Position numbers and translations under genes: made by a program. The notes beneath the pieces were generated by a model. That model worked only from the letters and a program-made list of their open reading frames with translations, did not search any database and was not told the origin of the DNA. Of a stretch of DNA of 64,000 bases, positions 55,542 through 64,000 are shown piece after piece (position 1 is the stretch's first letter; every line of letters starts with the position of its first letter). Source of the DNA: Salinisphaera sp. Q1T1-3 (lineage in GTDB: Bacteria > Pseudomonadota > Gammaproteobacteria > Nevskiales > Salinisphaeraceae); the NCBI RefSeq assembly GCF_003602005.1, contig NZ_QZWD01000007.1:1-64000 (forward strand), written 5' to 3'.

Positions 55542-57735
55542 CCGACGTTTCGCCGCCGGATGACGGTGCCTCGTCGCCCGGCGGTTGCGCGCCGAGATGC
55601 TGTGACATGAAGGTCAGGATATCGGCCGCGCGATCGATCTGCTTGTCGGTGGGCATGTAGCCGTGGCTGGTCTGTGTGTCCACGCGCAGCAGCACCGGGT
55701 GGCTGCAGTCCGCTGCCTTGGCCTGTGCATGCTGGAGGGCAGCGGCGAACTTGTAACTGTGGCTCGGCACCACGCGATCGTCATGGTCGGCCGTGGTGAG
55801 GATCGTCGGTGGATAGCAGGTGCCGGCCTTGACGTTGGCCAGGGGGGAATAGCGGATCAGCCAGTCGAAGGCCTTCTCGTTGTCCGAGGTGCCATATTCC
55901 GGGGCCCAGAGCGCACCGCCCGAGAATTTCTGGTATCGGAGCATGTCCTGGACACCGGCGCCGGCATAGGCCGCGCCGAACAGGTCGGGGTGCTGCGTGA
56001 TCGAGGCGCCGACCAGCAGGCCGCCGTTGGAATAGCCCTCGATGCCGAGATGCGGCGTGTCGGTGATCTTGTTGTCGATCAGCCAGTGTGCCGCCGCCGC
56101 GAAGTCATCGAACACATTCTGCTTGTTGGCCTTCATCCCGGCGTGGTGCCAGGCCTGGCCGTATTCGCCGCCGCCCCGGATGTTGGCGACCGCATAGACG
56201 CCGCCCATGTCCAGCCAGGTCGCGATCGATTTGGAAAAATGCGGCGTGATGCTGGCATCGAAGCCGCCGTAGGCATACAGCAGCGTCGGATTCCTGCCGT
56301 CGTGTTTCAGGCCCTTGGCGTGGACCAGAAACATCGGGATGCGCGTGCCGTCGGCCGAGCGATAGAAGACCTGGTCGGTCGTGTACTTGTCGGCATCGAA
56401 CGGCACGTCGGGCGCGAACAGACGGGTCTGTTGACCGGTGGCGACGTCGTAGCGCTGGATGACACCGGGCGTCAAAAACGACGTGAAACCGTAGTAGATG
56501 GTGTCGCGATCGGACTCGGCATGCACCGCGCCGACGCTCCCGATACCGGGCAGATCGATCCGCCCGAGCGACTTGCCGTGGCGGTCGTAGAGACTGAGTC
56601 GGCTTTTCACATCCACGAGGCGCTCGACCAGCAGCCGATGCCCGGCCAGCATCGCGCCGTCGATCACGGCATCGCCTTCCGGCACGATGGTCTGCCAGTG
56701 CGTCTGTCCCGGTCTGGCGAGTGGCGTGGTCACGATACGGCCCTTGGGCGCGTCCTTGTCCGTGCGTAGATACAACGTGCCATCCACGACCCCGATGGGC
56801 TGGTATGCGGCATCGTTTTCGGTATACAGCGCACGAGGCCTGGCATCGATCGTCGGATGGGCCGGGTCGCCCAGATCCACGATATAGAGTGCGTTGTCCG
56901 AGCTCGTGCCCTGATTGAACGAGATGAACAGATAGCGGCCGTCGTCCGAGACACGGCCGCCGACCACCCAGCCGCTGCGCTCGGGCCGCGTGAAGATCAG
57001 CTTGTCCGCGGACTGGGGCGTGCCGAGCCGGTGGTAATACAACGACTGCACATCGACCTTGTCGGCGATTTCATTCGTCTTGTCCGGCGCGGGATAGCGC
57101 GAATAGAAAAAGCCCTTGCCGTCGTGTGTCCACGCGAGGTTGGAGAATTTCACCCAGCGCACGACGTCGTCGCTCGACTGGCTGGAGTCCGTATCCAGCA
57201 CGTGCAGGGTCTGCCAGTCGGAGCCGCCCTGGGACAGGGCATAGACGACATGTTTGCCGTCCGGTGAAGGGGCCGCCCCCATGAGTGCAATCTGGCCGTC
57301 CGACGAGAGCGTGTTGGGATCGAGCAGGACGCGGGGTTTCGTATCGGCCTTCGCATTGACCGGTCGCATCTTGAGCACACCCTGATCCTGCAGCCCGGTA
57401 TTGGTGCGGTAGAACAATCGCCCGCCGCGCTCGACCGGCACGCTCTCGGACGGGACGTCCTCCAGCGCCGTCAAGCGCCTGTGGATAAAACTGTGTGTAT
57501 TTCCATCGCCGATCTGGCGGGCGGTCAACGCATTCTGTTGTTTGACCCACTGCCTGAGCTTCGGATCGTCGAGATTTTCCATCCACTGATACGGCGCCGG
57601 CACGGCGGTGCCGAAGTAATGGTCAACCGTATCGCTGCGATGCGCGAGCGGATAGTCCGGGCCGGCACCGGCAGCGAAGGCATGGGTCATGACAAGCGAG
57701 AGCGTGACAGTGGCGAACAGGCGAAGCGAGGGCAT
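55513..57735 (-). CDS. Secreted prolyl oligopeptidase family protease
   Basis: The start MPSLRLFATV at 57735 gives a Sec signal peptide (about 1-23, ending AFA-A). The mature protein, about 740 residues in all, begins with the seven-bladed propeller (DPKLRQWVKQQN, then repeated strands). The alpha/beta-hydrolase domain carries the nucleophile in EGYSNGGLLVGA, the Asp in DHDDRVVPSHSY and the His in TSHGYMP. It cleaves proline-containing oligopeptides, presumably in the periplasm, complementing the M1 aminopeptidase at 28704. It ends in a disordered Pro/Gly/Ser-rich tail. Confidence 0.9.
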   Translation of the reverse strand: MPSLRLFATVTLSLVMTHAFAAGAGPDYPLAHRSDTVDHYFGTAVPAPYQWMENLDDPKLRQWVKQQNALTARQIGDGNTHSFIHRRLTALEDVPSESVPVERGGRLFYRTNTGLQDQGVLKMRPVNAKADTKPRVLLDPNTLSSDGQIALMGAAPSPDGKHVVYALSQGGSDWQTLHVLDTDSSQSSDDVVRWVKFSNLAWTHDGKGFFYSRYPAPDKTNEIADKVDVQSLYYHRLGTPQSADKLIFTRPERSGWVVGGRVSDDGRYLFISFNQGTSSDNALYIVDLGDPAHPTIDARPRALYTENDAAYQPIGVVDGTLYLRTDKDAPKGRIVTTPLARPGQTHWQTIVPEGDAVIDGAMLAGHRLLVERLVDVKSRLSLYDRHGKSLGRIDLPGIGSVGAVHAESDRDTIYYGFTSFLTPGVIQRYDVATGQQTRLFAPDVPFDADKYTTDQVFYRSADGTRIPMFLVHAKGLKHDGRNPTLLYAYGGFDASITPHFSKSIATWLDMGGVYAVANIRGGGEYGQAWHHAGMKANKQNVFDDFAAAAHWLIDNKITDTPHLGIEGYSNGGLLVGASITQHPDLFGAAYAGAGVQDMLRYQKFSGGALWAPEYGTSDNEKAFDWLIRYSPLANVKAGTCYPPTILTTADHDDRVVPSHSYKFAAALQHAQAKAADCSHPVLLRVDTQTSHGYMPTDKQIDRAADILTFMSQHLGAQPPGDEAPSSGGETSVSPGASDNG

Positions 57736-57951
57736 GGGCAGAAAACGTTGCACGATGGAAACAGAATGTCCGAGCTCGGTAAGCAATTACCACGCCCGAT
57801 TGTGGCGCAATGGTCGCAAGAAACGATTTTTAATTAATATTATCAATGCTTTATAAATTTATTGCGCTTTCGTCTGACGACGAATGTCGCAGGTTGTATC
57901 GTTTCGATACGGCAGCCCGGGGCGCCGGGCACAGCACAGTGGAGACAGCAT
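57736..57951. other. Intergenic region between divergent genes
   Basis: An AT-rich stretch at about 57820-57865 (TTTTTAATTAATATTATC) is the likely promoter region for the 3-hydroxybutyrate dehydrogenase gene and perhaps also for the divergent peptidase. GGAGA lies just upstream of 57952. Confidence 0.5.
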
Positions 57952-58713
57952 ATGACACAAGCAGCACATACGGCCGTGGTCACCGGGGCGGCCAGCGGTA
58001 TCGGGCACGCTGTCGCCGAGGCATTGCTGGCACGCGGCGATCGTGTGCTCGCCGTGGATCGGCCCGGCGCATCGCTGGACGCGCTCATTGCCGCCGGCGC
58101 CGCAGCCCACGCGGTCGACCTGAGTGAGTCGACCGCTGCCGCAGACGTGATCGAGACGGCCGTGGCACGTTTCGGGTCTGTGGATATCTTGGTGAATAAC
58201 GCCGGCATCCAGCATGTCGCCGCCATCGCCGATTTCCCGCTCGAACGTTGGGACACCATGATGTCGCTCATGCTGGATACGCCGTTCCGACTGATCCAGG
58301 CGGCCTGGCCGCACATGCAGGCCACCGGCTGGGGGCGCATCGTCAATATCGCCTCGATCCATGCGCATGTCGCATCGCCCGGCAAGTCCGCCTATGTCAC
58401 CGCCAAGCACGGCCTGATCGGTCTGACCCGGACAGCGGCGCTGGAAGGCGGCGATGTCGGCATCACCGCCAACGCCGTCTGCCCGGCCTATGTGCGCACA
58501 CCGCTGGTCGAGAACCAGATCGCGGACCAGGCACGGCTCAACGGCATGCCGGAAGAGGCCGTGATCGAACAGATCATGCTGTCGCAGGCCGCGGTCAAGC
58601 GTTTGATCGAGCCGTCGGAAGTCGCCGGCGTGGTCGCCTATCTCGCCTCGGACGCCGCCAGTGCGGTCACCGGGGCCGCCTGGGATATCGATCTCGGCTG
58701 GACGGCCCGATGA
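57952..58713 (+). CDS. bdhA: 3-hydroxybutyrate dehydrogenase
   Basis: The ATG at 57952 follows GTGGAGAC. The 253-residue SDR has TGAASGIG (11-18), NNAG (82-85), catalytic S135, Y148 and K152. Family-specific features support 3-hydroxybutyrate dehydrogenase over a general SDR: GIQHVAAIADFPLERWD and a C-terminal block with NQIADQARLNGMPEEAV and WDIDLGWTAR. It interconverts 3-hydroxybutyrate and acetoacetate with NAD, linked to polyhydroxybutyrate turnover. No phb genes are adjacent. Confidence 0.83.
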   Translation: MTQAAHTAVVTGAASGIGHAVAEALLARGDRVLAVDRPGASLDALIAAGAAAHAVDLSESTAAADVIETAVARFGSVDILVNNAGIQHVAAIADFPLERWDTMMSLMLDTPFRLIQAAWPHMQATGWGRIVNIASIHAHVASPGKSAYVTAKHGLIGLTRTAALEGGDVGITANAVCPAYVRTPLVENQIADQARLNGMPEEAVIEQIMLSQAAVKRLIEPSEVAGVVAYLASDAASAVTGAAWDIDLGWTAR

Positions 58714-58852
58714 ACCGACGTCGCCGGGCCGGCCGTGTCGATGAACGGAACACGCTCGGCCCCGAGCCTTGCGACACAGCCGGGCCGTCGACGCCGGTTG
58801 GGTTGTGGCGCTGATCGGTGGATAATCGAGTCAAACGCAATCGGAGCGTGCC

Positions 58853-59008
58853 ATGAGCGTGCTGGGTGTGGTCATCATCGTGGCGATCGTGATCGCCGGC
58901 CTCTGGGGGCTATTCTTCTGGTATCAGAACCGTCGGGCCGCAGAAGCCAATAAACATATCGACCACAGCAAACTGAATGATCTCGACAACGACGGTTGGA
59001 GCGATTGA
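58853..59008 (+). CDS. 51-residue single-span membrane protein
   Basis: GGAG lies eight bases before the ATG. The protein begins MSVLGVVIIVAIVIAGLWGL, one membrane helix, followed by FFWYQNRRAAEANKHIDH and an acidic end, KLNDLDNDGWSD. It resembles the many unassigned small inner-membrane proteins with one span and a charged tail. It follows the 3-hydroxybutyrate dehydrogenase gene on the same strand by about 140 bases. Confidence 0.6.
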   Translation: MSVLGVVIIVAIVIAGLWGLFFWYQNRRAAEANKHIDHSKLNDLDNDGWSD

Positions 59009-59325
59009 AGACGAATCTGCTTTTCTTTTTCTGATCCGCGCGACCCTCGCGGGCCGCGATAAAATCAGAGGCTATCGCGCAAGCTATCTGGAAACGTTGC
59101 GGCCCACACGGGCTGCGTGGATCGAAACCGCTTTTGCCCAACGATTGCGTCGATGCCGGCTTCGTAGGCTACGATCGTGGCTTCACTTGAGACATGTGTC
59201 GGTGCCAAAGCCCTGGCAGCGGCGCATGTAGCGGTCGAGTACCGCGATAGTGCTATGTTGCGATGACGCCGCTCCGGCGTTCGCTGGCTGCCAATAGTGG
59301 GGCCGCTCCGAGGTGAGGTACGCGC
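59009..59325. other. Intergenic region, no gene recognised
   Basis: These 317 bases show no supported gene. GAGGT lies upstream of the next start at 59326. Confidence 0.4.
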
Positions 59326-60018
59326 ATGAGATCGTGGAATGGTCCTATTTCGCTCGCGAGCCTTCTGGAATGGGTCGTGCAGATCGATATCGAGGCGCTT
59401 TCGGCGAGCATCGCGGCCGATCGGGCCGCCGAGCCGGCGGTGACCGATGCCGCGTTGATCGATCGTGCCTTCGATGCCGCGCGTCGCAAGTCGACGCTGC
59501 TGGCGCTGGCCACTGGCCTGCCGGCCAATCCATGGATCGCGATGCCGGCAGCTTCATTCGATGTGGCGTTGACCCTGCGAGCCGAAATCCAGGCCGTGGC
59601 ACGTGCCGCGCTTGTTCATGACCCGGCGTTCTTCGACGACGAAGCGGCGGCCTGGACGCTGCTGGTGCCAGTTTTCGGTATCGGCGCCAGCAGCCAGTTC
59701 GCGCGCTCGATTGGCGTGGCCGGCACCCATTACGTCAGCCGGGCGTTGCTTCAGCGTTATCTGGCGCGTGAAGGAGTGCGCCATTTCAAGCGTCTAATGC
59801 TCAAACACTTCGGACTGCGGGTCACCCGGCGCGGTCTGATCACCAAGAGCGTGCCGCTGGCTGGTGCGGTGATCGGTGCTGGCTGGAATTATGCGGAGGT
59901 GGCCGCGATCCGCTCACGTACCCGCCGTTTTCTCGAGCGGCGCACTGTCGAGCGACGCTTGAACCCGCCGGGCGCGCCGCTGCGCCTGACGTGGAAGCCG
60001 ACGACAGAGTCGGCGTAG
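59326..60018 (+). CDS. EcsC-like protein of unknown function
   Basis: This 230-residue protein starts after GAGGTACGCGC. It looks helical, with an amphipathic start and a C-terminal block SVPLAGAVIGAGWNYAEVAA resembling the EcsC/DUF697-type LPxVGAxIGxxxNY segment, and a basic final part. A glycine- and alanine-rich stretch near residue 110 could insert in or lie on a membrane. The family assignment is moderate and the function unknown. It converges with the amidase gene. Confidence 0.5.
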   Translation: MRSWNGPISLASLLEWVVQIDIEALSASIAADRAAEPAVTDAALIDRAFDAARRKSTLLALATGLPANPWIAMPAASFDVALTLRAEIQAVARAALVHDPAFFDDEAAAWTLLVPVFGIGASSQFARSIGVAGTHYVSRALLQRYLAREGVRHFKRLMLKHFGLRVTRRGLITKSVPLAGAVIGAGWNYAEVAAIRSRTRRFLERRTVERRLNPPGAPLRLTWKPTTESA

Positions 60019-60084
60019 CACAGGCGCGGTACGGCGCCGCCCACGGGACCGGCCATCTATCGGGCCGGTGGCCGGACGCTCGCC

Positions 60085-61506
60085 TTATGCGAATTCGGCC
60101 GGATTCGGCACCGTGGGAAACCGGGCCGGATAGGCATCGAGATAGGCATTGGCTGCGCGCAGCACCCGCACGTCGTCGAACCGCCCGCCGGCGAGCTGGA
60201 AGCCGATCGGCAACCCGGAACGCGTGAAACCGCAGGGAATCGAGGCGGCCGGCTGATTGGCCAGGTTGAGCGGGTAGGAGAACTGGGCCCATTCCTCCCA
60301 GTCGTGCATGCCGACGCCGGGCGGGACTTCGTGGTTGATCTCGAATGGCTCGATCGGTACCGATGGGGTCATCAACAGGTGATATTCCTGGTTGAAGTGC
60401 TCCAGCTTGGCGGTGAGATCAGCGCGGTCGGCGTAGGCCCGGAACAGATCGATTGCCTGCCAGTGCTCGGCCTTGCGGGCGTCGTCGACGAGGCCCGGGT
60501 CGAGCAGTGCCTTGCCGCGCTCGTCGCATTGGGAATAGACCTCGAGAGAGGCCGTGAACCAGAGCCGGCGGAAGATATCGATGGGCGATTCGAAACCGGG
60601 ATGCACTTCAATGACTTCGGCCCCGAGTTTTTCCAGATTCGTGGCTGCCTCGCGTACACGGGTCGCGATTTCGTCGTTGACCGACGCGTAGCCCAGATCC
60701 GCTGAATATGCGATGCGCAGTCCGCGCAGGTCGCAGTCCAGGTCGACGCCCCAGTCATCCGGCTGGCCGTGCACGGCATAGGGGTCGCGGTAGTCATAGC
60801 GCCCGATGACGTTGAGCATGCGAGCGGCGTCGCGCGGATGCCGCACGATCGGGCCGATGCTCGACAGCGTCGTCATCTTGGCCGGCGGCCATTGCGGGGT
60901 CCAGCCGAAGGTCGGCATGAAGCCGAACACGCCACAGAACGACGACGGGATACGGATCGAGCCTCCCGAGTCGCCTCCCTGATGCAGCACGCCCATGTTC
61001 AGCGCGGCCGCCGCGGCCGCGCCGCCCGACGAGCCGCCCGAGGTCAGTCGCGTATCCCACGGATTGCAGGTCGCGCCGAACAGCCGGTTGTCGGTCACGG
61101 CCTTCCAGCCGAACTCGGGCGTATTGGTCTTGCCGAGCAATACGGCACCGGCTTCGCGCAGCCGTGTGACCGGCGGCCCATCGAAGTCGCAGTAGGCATC
61201 CGATGTGGTGGCCGAGCCTTCACGGCAGGGCATGCCGGCACAGGAGGTCAGATCCTTGAGCGAGACCGGGACGCCGTCGATGGGCGAGCGTTGTTCGCCG
61301 CGGCCCCAGCGTCTTGCCGAGGCCTTGGCCGCCTTCTCGGCGCCCTCCCGATCGACGTGGACATAGGCATTCACGGCCTCGTTGAATCGATCGATGCGAT
61401 CGAGGGCGGCGCGCGTGGCCTCCAGCGGCGAGGCCTCGCCGCTGGCATAGAGCCGTGTCAGGGCGCCGGCGTCCATGTTGCCGAGGTCGGTGTCGTGATC
61501 ACGCAT
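60085..61506 (-). CDS. Amidase (amidase signature family)
   Basis: The start MRDHDTDLGN at 61506, after an AGGAG-type site, gives 473 residues. The Ser-cisSer-Lys triad is visible: K84 in VSLKDL, the serines in TSGGSSGG (about 159-160) and S183 in GGDSGGSIRIPSS. The protein has no signal peptide and is cytoplasmic. It hydrolyses an amide, possibly one that yields the substrate of the dehydrogenase encoded 14 bases upstream on the same strand. The exact amide is not known. Confidence 0.92.
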   Translation of the reverse strand: MRDHDTDLGNMDAGALTRLYASGEASPLEATRAALDRIDRFNEAVNAYVHVDREGAEKAAKASARRWGRGEQRSPIDGVPVSLKDLTSCAGMPCREGSATTSDAYCDFDGPPVTRLREAGAVLLGKTNTPEFGWKAVTDNRLFGATCNPWDTRLTSGGSSGGAAAAAALNMGVLHQGGDSGGSIRIPSSFCGVFGFMPTFGWTPQWPPAKMTTLSSIGPIVRHPRDAARMLNVIGRYDYRDPYAVHGQPDDWGVDLDCDLRGLRIAYSADLGYASVNDEIATRVREAATNLEKLGAEVIEVHPGFESPIDIFRRLWFTASLEVYSQCDERGKALLDPGLVDDARKAEHWQAIDLFRAYADRADLTAKLEHFNQEYHLLMTPSVPIEPFEINHEVPPGVGMHDWEEWAQFSYPLNLANQPAASIPCGFTRSGLPIGFQLAGGRFDDVRVLRAANAYLDAYPARFPTVPNPAEFA

Positions 61507-61520
61507 GAAAGGCTCCTGGC

Positions 61521-62963
61521 TCAGCGATGGGCATCGCCGATGCAATAGAATTTGGTTTCGAGGTATGCCTCGATGCCGGCGTGCCCGCCCTCGCGGCCGA
61601 GGCCGGATTGCTTGACGCCGCCGAAGGGCACCTGGGCGCCCGTGATGTCCATCGTGTTGATGCCGACCATGCCGTAGTCCAGCCCCCGCAGGAATCGACG
61701 GATGCGAGCGTCGTCGTGGGTATAGACGTAGCTGGCCAGGCCGTAGATCGTGTCGTTGGCGGCTGCCATGACGGCGTCGTCGTCGTCGAACGGTGCGATC
61801 GCGGCCAGCGGACCGAACGCCTCTTCTCGAGCGATGCGCATGGCCGGCGTGAAGTCGGCGATCGTGGTCGGCATGAAGAAATTCGGCCCCGGTGCTTCGT
61901 TCTGGGGCCGGCCGAACAGGCGCGCGCCTTGCGCAGCGGCGTCGTCAGCCAGCGCCTGCACGTCGGCGACGGCCTGGCTGTGAATCAACGGGCCGATCGC
62001 GGTTGCCTCGTCCAGGCCGTGCCCGACCGGCATCGCGTTCATGCGTTCGACGAAACGAGCGACGAAGGCGTCGTATAGTTTCCGGTGCACGTAGATGCGA
62101 TTGGCGGCGACACAATCCTGGCCGGAAGTCTGGAATTTGGCGGCGATGGCGTCGTCGACAGCCCTATCGAGATCCACATCGTCGCAGACGATGAACGGCG
62201 CGTTGCCGCCGAGTTCCATCGATGTGCACTTGACGGTATCGGCAGCGCCGGCCAGCAACGCGCGCCCCACGTGTGTGGAACCGGTGAACGACAGCGCACG
62301 GACGCGCGTATCGGCACAGACTGTCTCGCCGAACGTGCGACCCGAGCCGGTCAGGACGTTGAACTGACCGGCGTCCAGCCCGGCGGCTTCGGCCAGCCGG
62401 GCCAGCGCCAGTGCACAGAACGGCGTCTCACTGGCCGGATTGACCACTGTCGTGCAGCCGGCGGCGATCGCTGCGCCGACCTTGCGGGTGATCATGGCCA
62501 GCGGGAAATTCCAAGGCGTGATGATGGCCGCCACGCCGACCGGCTCGCGTCGCGTGCCCAGTGCCAGGGTCGGCGCTTCCGGGGGGATCGCGGTGCCCTC
62601 GATGCGTCGTGCCTCTTCGGCGAACCAGCGCAGAAAACTGGCCGCATAATCCACCTCGCCGCGGGCCTCGTCGATCGGCTTGCCCTGTTCCCGCGTCATC
62701 ATCTCGGCCAGGGGGTCGCGATGACGGCACATGCCGTCGTACCAGGCCAGCAGCGCCTCCGCGCGGTCGCCGGCCGTGCTGTGTCGCCAGTCGGCAAAGG
62801 CCGCGACGGCGGCATCGATGCCGGCTTGCATTGTCGGGCTGTCCAGATCGGGCACCTGGCCCAGAGTTTCACCGTTGGCCGGATCGGTGACCGCCGTGCG
62901 TGCGCCGGATCCCGCGGTCTGCCATTGGCCACCGAGGTAGGCGTTTTCCATCCACAAGCTCAA
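61521..62963 (-). CDS. NAD(P)-dependent aldehyde dehydrogenase, succinate-semialdehyde type
   Basis: This 480-residue enzyme has the cofactor site ITPWNFPLAMITRKVGAA, the catalytic glutamate in SMELGGNAPFIV, the catalytic cysteine in FQTSGQDCVAANR and the C-terminal PFGGVKQSGLGREGGHAGIE. The GQDCVAANR and SGLGREGG arrangement is that of succinate-semialdehyde dehydrogenases (GabD/Sad group). It oxidises an aldehyde to the acid, feeding succinate into central metabolism if the family assignment holds. It is the first gene of an operon with the amidase. A start at residue 5 is also possible. Confidence 0.87.
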   Translation of the reverse strand: MSLWMENAYLGGQWQTAGSGARTAVTDPANGETLGQVPDLDSPTMQAGIDAAVAAFADWRHSTAGDRAEALLAWYDGMCRHRDPLAEMMTREQGKPIDEARGEVDYAASFLRWFAEEARRIEGTAIPPEAPTLALGTRREPVGVAAIITPWNFPLAMITRKVGAAIAAGCTTVVNPASETPFCALALARLAEAAGLDAGQFNVLTGSGRTFGETVCADTRVRALSFTGSTHVGRALLAGAADTVKCTSMELGGNAPFIVCDDVDLDRAVDDAIAAKFQTSGQDCVAANRIYVHRKLYDAFVARFVERMNAMPVGHGLDEATAIGPLIHSQAVADVQALADDAAAQGARLFGRPQNEAPGPNFFMPTTIADFTPAMRIAREEAFGPLAAIAPFDDDDAVMAAANDTIYGLASYVYTHDDARIRRFLRGLDYGMVGINTMDITGAQVPFGGVKQSGLGREGGHAGIEAYLETKFYCIGDAHR

Positions 62964-63178
62964 AGTGCGGGCGGGTCCGGGGAATTGACGTCGCGCACAC
63001 TAACAGCCCGCCCGCGCGCCGCAGATCCGGGCAGTTACTTATGTGCGCGTGCTCTCGTAGCGCCTGCGTTTGGGCGTTGGCGGGTCGGCAGTTGGCTTGT
63101 CGGACGTGGGCCGGTCAGGGGCAAGATGGTCGTATCGACGGCGTATCAACGTCTGGCGCTGGCCCGGCATCATGGGCC
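62964..63178. other. Intergenic region with no gene recognised
   Basis: This 215-base stretch lies between the end of the membrane protein and the start of the dehydrogenase, all on the minus strand. It probably holds the promoter of the dehydrogenase-amidase operon. Nothing firm is seen. Confidence 0.4.
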
Positions 63179-64000
63179 TCAGAGTTGCCATTGCAGCACG
63201 ACCGCAGTCGAGATCAGCAGCGCCATCGCTTGATGGAAGGCCACGACCGCGCCCGGCGCCTTGGGTTTGAGATTGACAGCCTGGAAGACGATAAAGCCGA
63301 TGGCGAGCTGTGCCAGACAGAGAATGAAGGCGACCGGGTAGGTCGGGGCATACCAGCCCAGCGTGCCGAGCGTGAGCAAGCCGGCAAGGCCGTGCAGCGC
63401 AAAGATCCACTGCGGTTTCTTCCGAGGGGTGGGGGCGAATGCGCCGATCGGCTCGCCGAAGCCGCGGCCGCCGGTCACCACGCCGCCCATGAAGATCGAA
63501 AAGAGCAGCGCATGCGTCGGCACGATGATCTTCAGATACAGGCCGAGTCCGATGTCGTTATAGGCCAGCGGGACGAGATAGGCGAAGAAGACCAGATATG
63601 CCAGCAGCCCGTGGATGCCGTGCACTATCGACGGCGCACGGCCGGCCAGGACATGTAGTACGCCCATGCCGAACAGCGCGGTCGCGACGATCATGCCGAG
63701 GCCGAGCGCCATTTCGTAGCTCGGATCCACGATCACCAGGGCCACGCCGACCAGGCCGACTGCGGTGGCCACCACGCGGTGGGCGGCCTCCGGGTCGCCG
63801 CGTAGCGTGAGCACCAGAATGTTTTTGGTGTACGGCCAGCGCGTGCCGAGGGCCAGGCCGAAGCCGAAGCCCTCGACGATGCTGCCAAGCATGATCAGCA
63901 CGGCCGCGAAGACGATCTGGGTGAACAGCAGGCCGTGGGCGATCGAGGCCCGCAGGCCTTCGACATCGCGAAAGCCTTCCCACAGGCCGAGCAGCACGGC
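63179..64000 (-). CDS. Polytopic membrane protein, cut by the window end
   Basis: The minus-strand frame is open to the window end, so the N-terminus is probably missing. The visible 273 residues hold about eight hydrophobic helices, for example IAHGLLFTQIVFAAVLIMLG, VVATAVGLVGVALVIV and GLGMIVATALFGMGVLHVL, with few charged loops. A histidine-bearing pattern (VHGIHGLLAYLVFF) could bind haem in a cytochrome- or CtaA-like protein, but this is speculative. No family is named. Confidence 0.7.
   Translation of the reverse strand, partial: AVLLGLWEGFRDVEGLRASIAHGLLFTQIVFAAVLIMLGSIVEGFGFGLALGTRWPYTKNILVLTLRGDPEAAHRVVATAVGLVGVALVIVDPSYEMALGLGMIVATALFGMGVLHVLAGRAPSIVHGIHGLLAYLVFFAYLVPLAYNDIGLGLYLKIIVPTHALLFSIFMGGVVTGGRGFGEPIGAFAPTPRKKPQWIFALHGLAGLLTLGTLGWYAPTYPVAFILCLAQLAIGFIVFQAVNLKPKAPGAVVAFHQAMALLISTAVVLQWQL

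Overview
The window looks like chromosomal DNA of a GC-rich free-living gammaproteobacterium. A halophilic or marine genus such as Salinisphaera would fit, but this is an impression from gene content and not a demonstrated assignment. Supporting features are a Zur-type operator, a type I lipase with its foldase, PpiC, HemY-type protoporphyrinogen oxidase, FUSC proteins and several GGDEF/EAL proteins. No rRNA, tRNA or CRISPR array was recognised. Genes are mostly short operons or single units on both strands.

1-3.4 kb is a mobile-element nest. A partial IS4-like transposase is followed by three copies of a Y1 (HUH, REP-associated type) transposase unit, one intact and two broken, bounded by GGGACAGTAT inverted repeats. 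They bracket an AT-richer gene for an unrecognised secreted protein. 3.4-24 kb carries a Tat-exported PhoX/DUF839 protein, a TonB-like lipoprotein, an SDR gene divergent from a LysR regulator, a membrane PAS-GGDEF-EAL protein, a COG0523 zinc GTPase with a small upstream gene behind a good Zur box, the lipase/foldase operon, an AT-rich sulfotransferase with decayed neighbours, a CBS protein, a tannase-family lipoprotein, an Old Yellow Enzyme and a GGDEF protein.

24-38 kb holds an internally deleted opgC relic, a frameshifted DUF2188 gene, an M48 peptidase head to head with a small membrane protein, a secreted M1 aminopeptidase, a 273-bp MITE with perfect 31-bp inverted repeats inserted at the stop codon of a 3D-domain lipoprotein gene, a CHAD protein, a FUSC protein, YaiI and a cold-shock protein with a strong terminator. 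38-50 kb has hemY, ppiC, yigZ, a Trp-rich protein, an RbsD/FucU protein, a PAS-GGDEF-EAL protein, small DUF3298, DUF3820 and YkgJ genes, a GAF protein with a degenerate GGDEF domain, an acyltransferase-3 protein and gnd.

50-64 kb has a sedolisin fragment cut by a palindromic repeat, a small repeat-containing lipoprotein, a second FUSC protein, a P-loop kinase, a beta-hydroxyacid dehydrogenase, a prolyl oligopeptidase, a 3-hydroxybutyrate dehydrogenase, a 51-residue membrane protein, an EcsC-like protein, an amidase/aldehyde dehydrogenase operon and a membrane protein cut by the window end. Recurring themes are exported hydrolases, second-messenger signalling, and small mobile or palindromic repeats that have broken several genes. 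Start codons were moved inward where a Shine-Dalgarno sequence or signal peptide demanded it.
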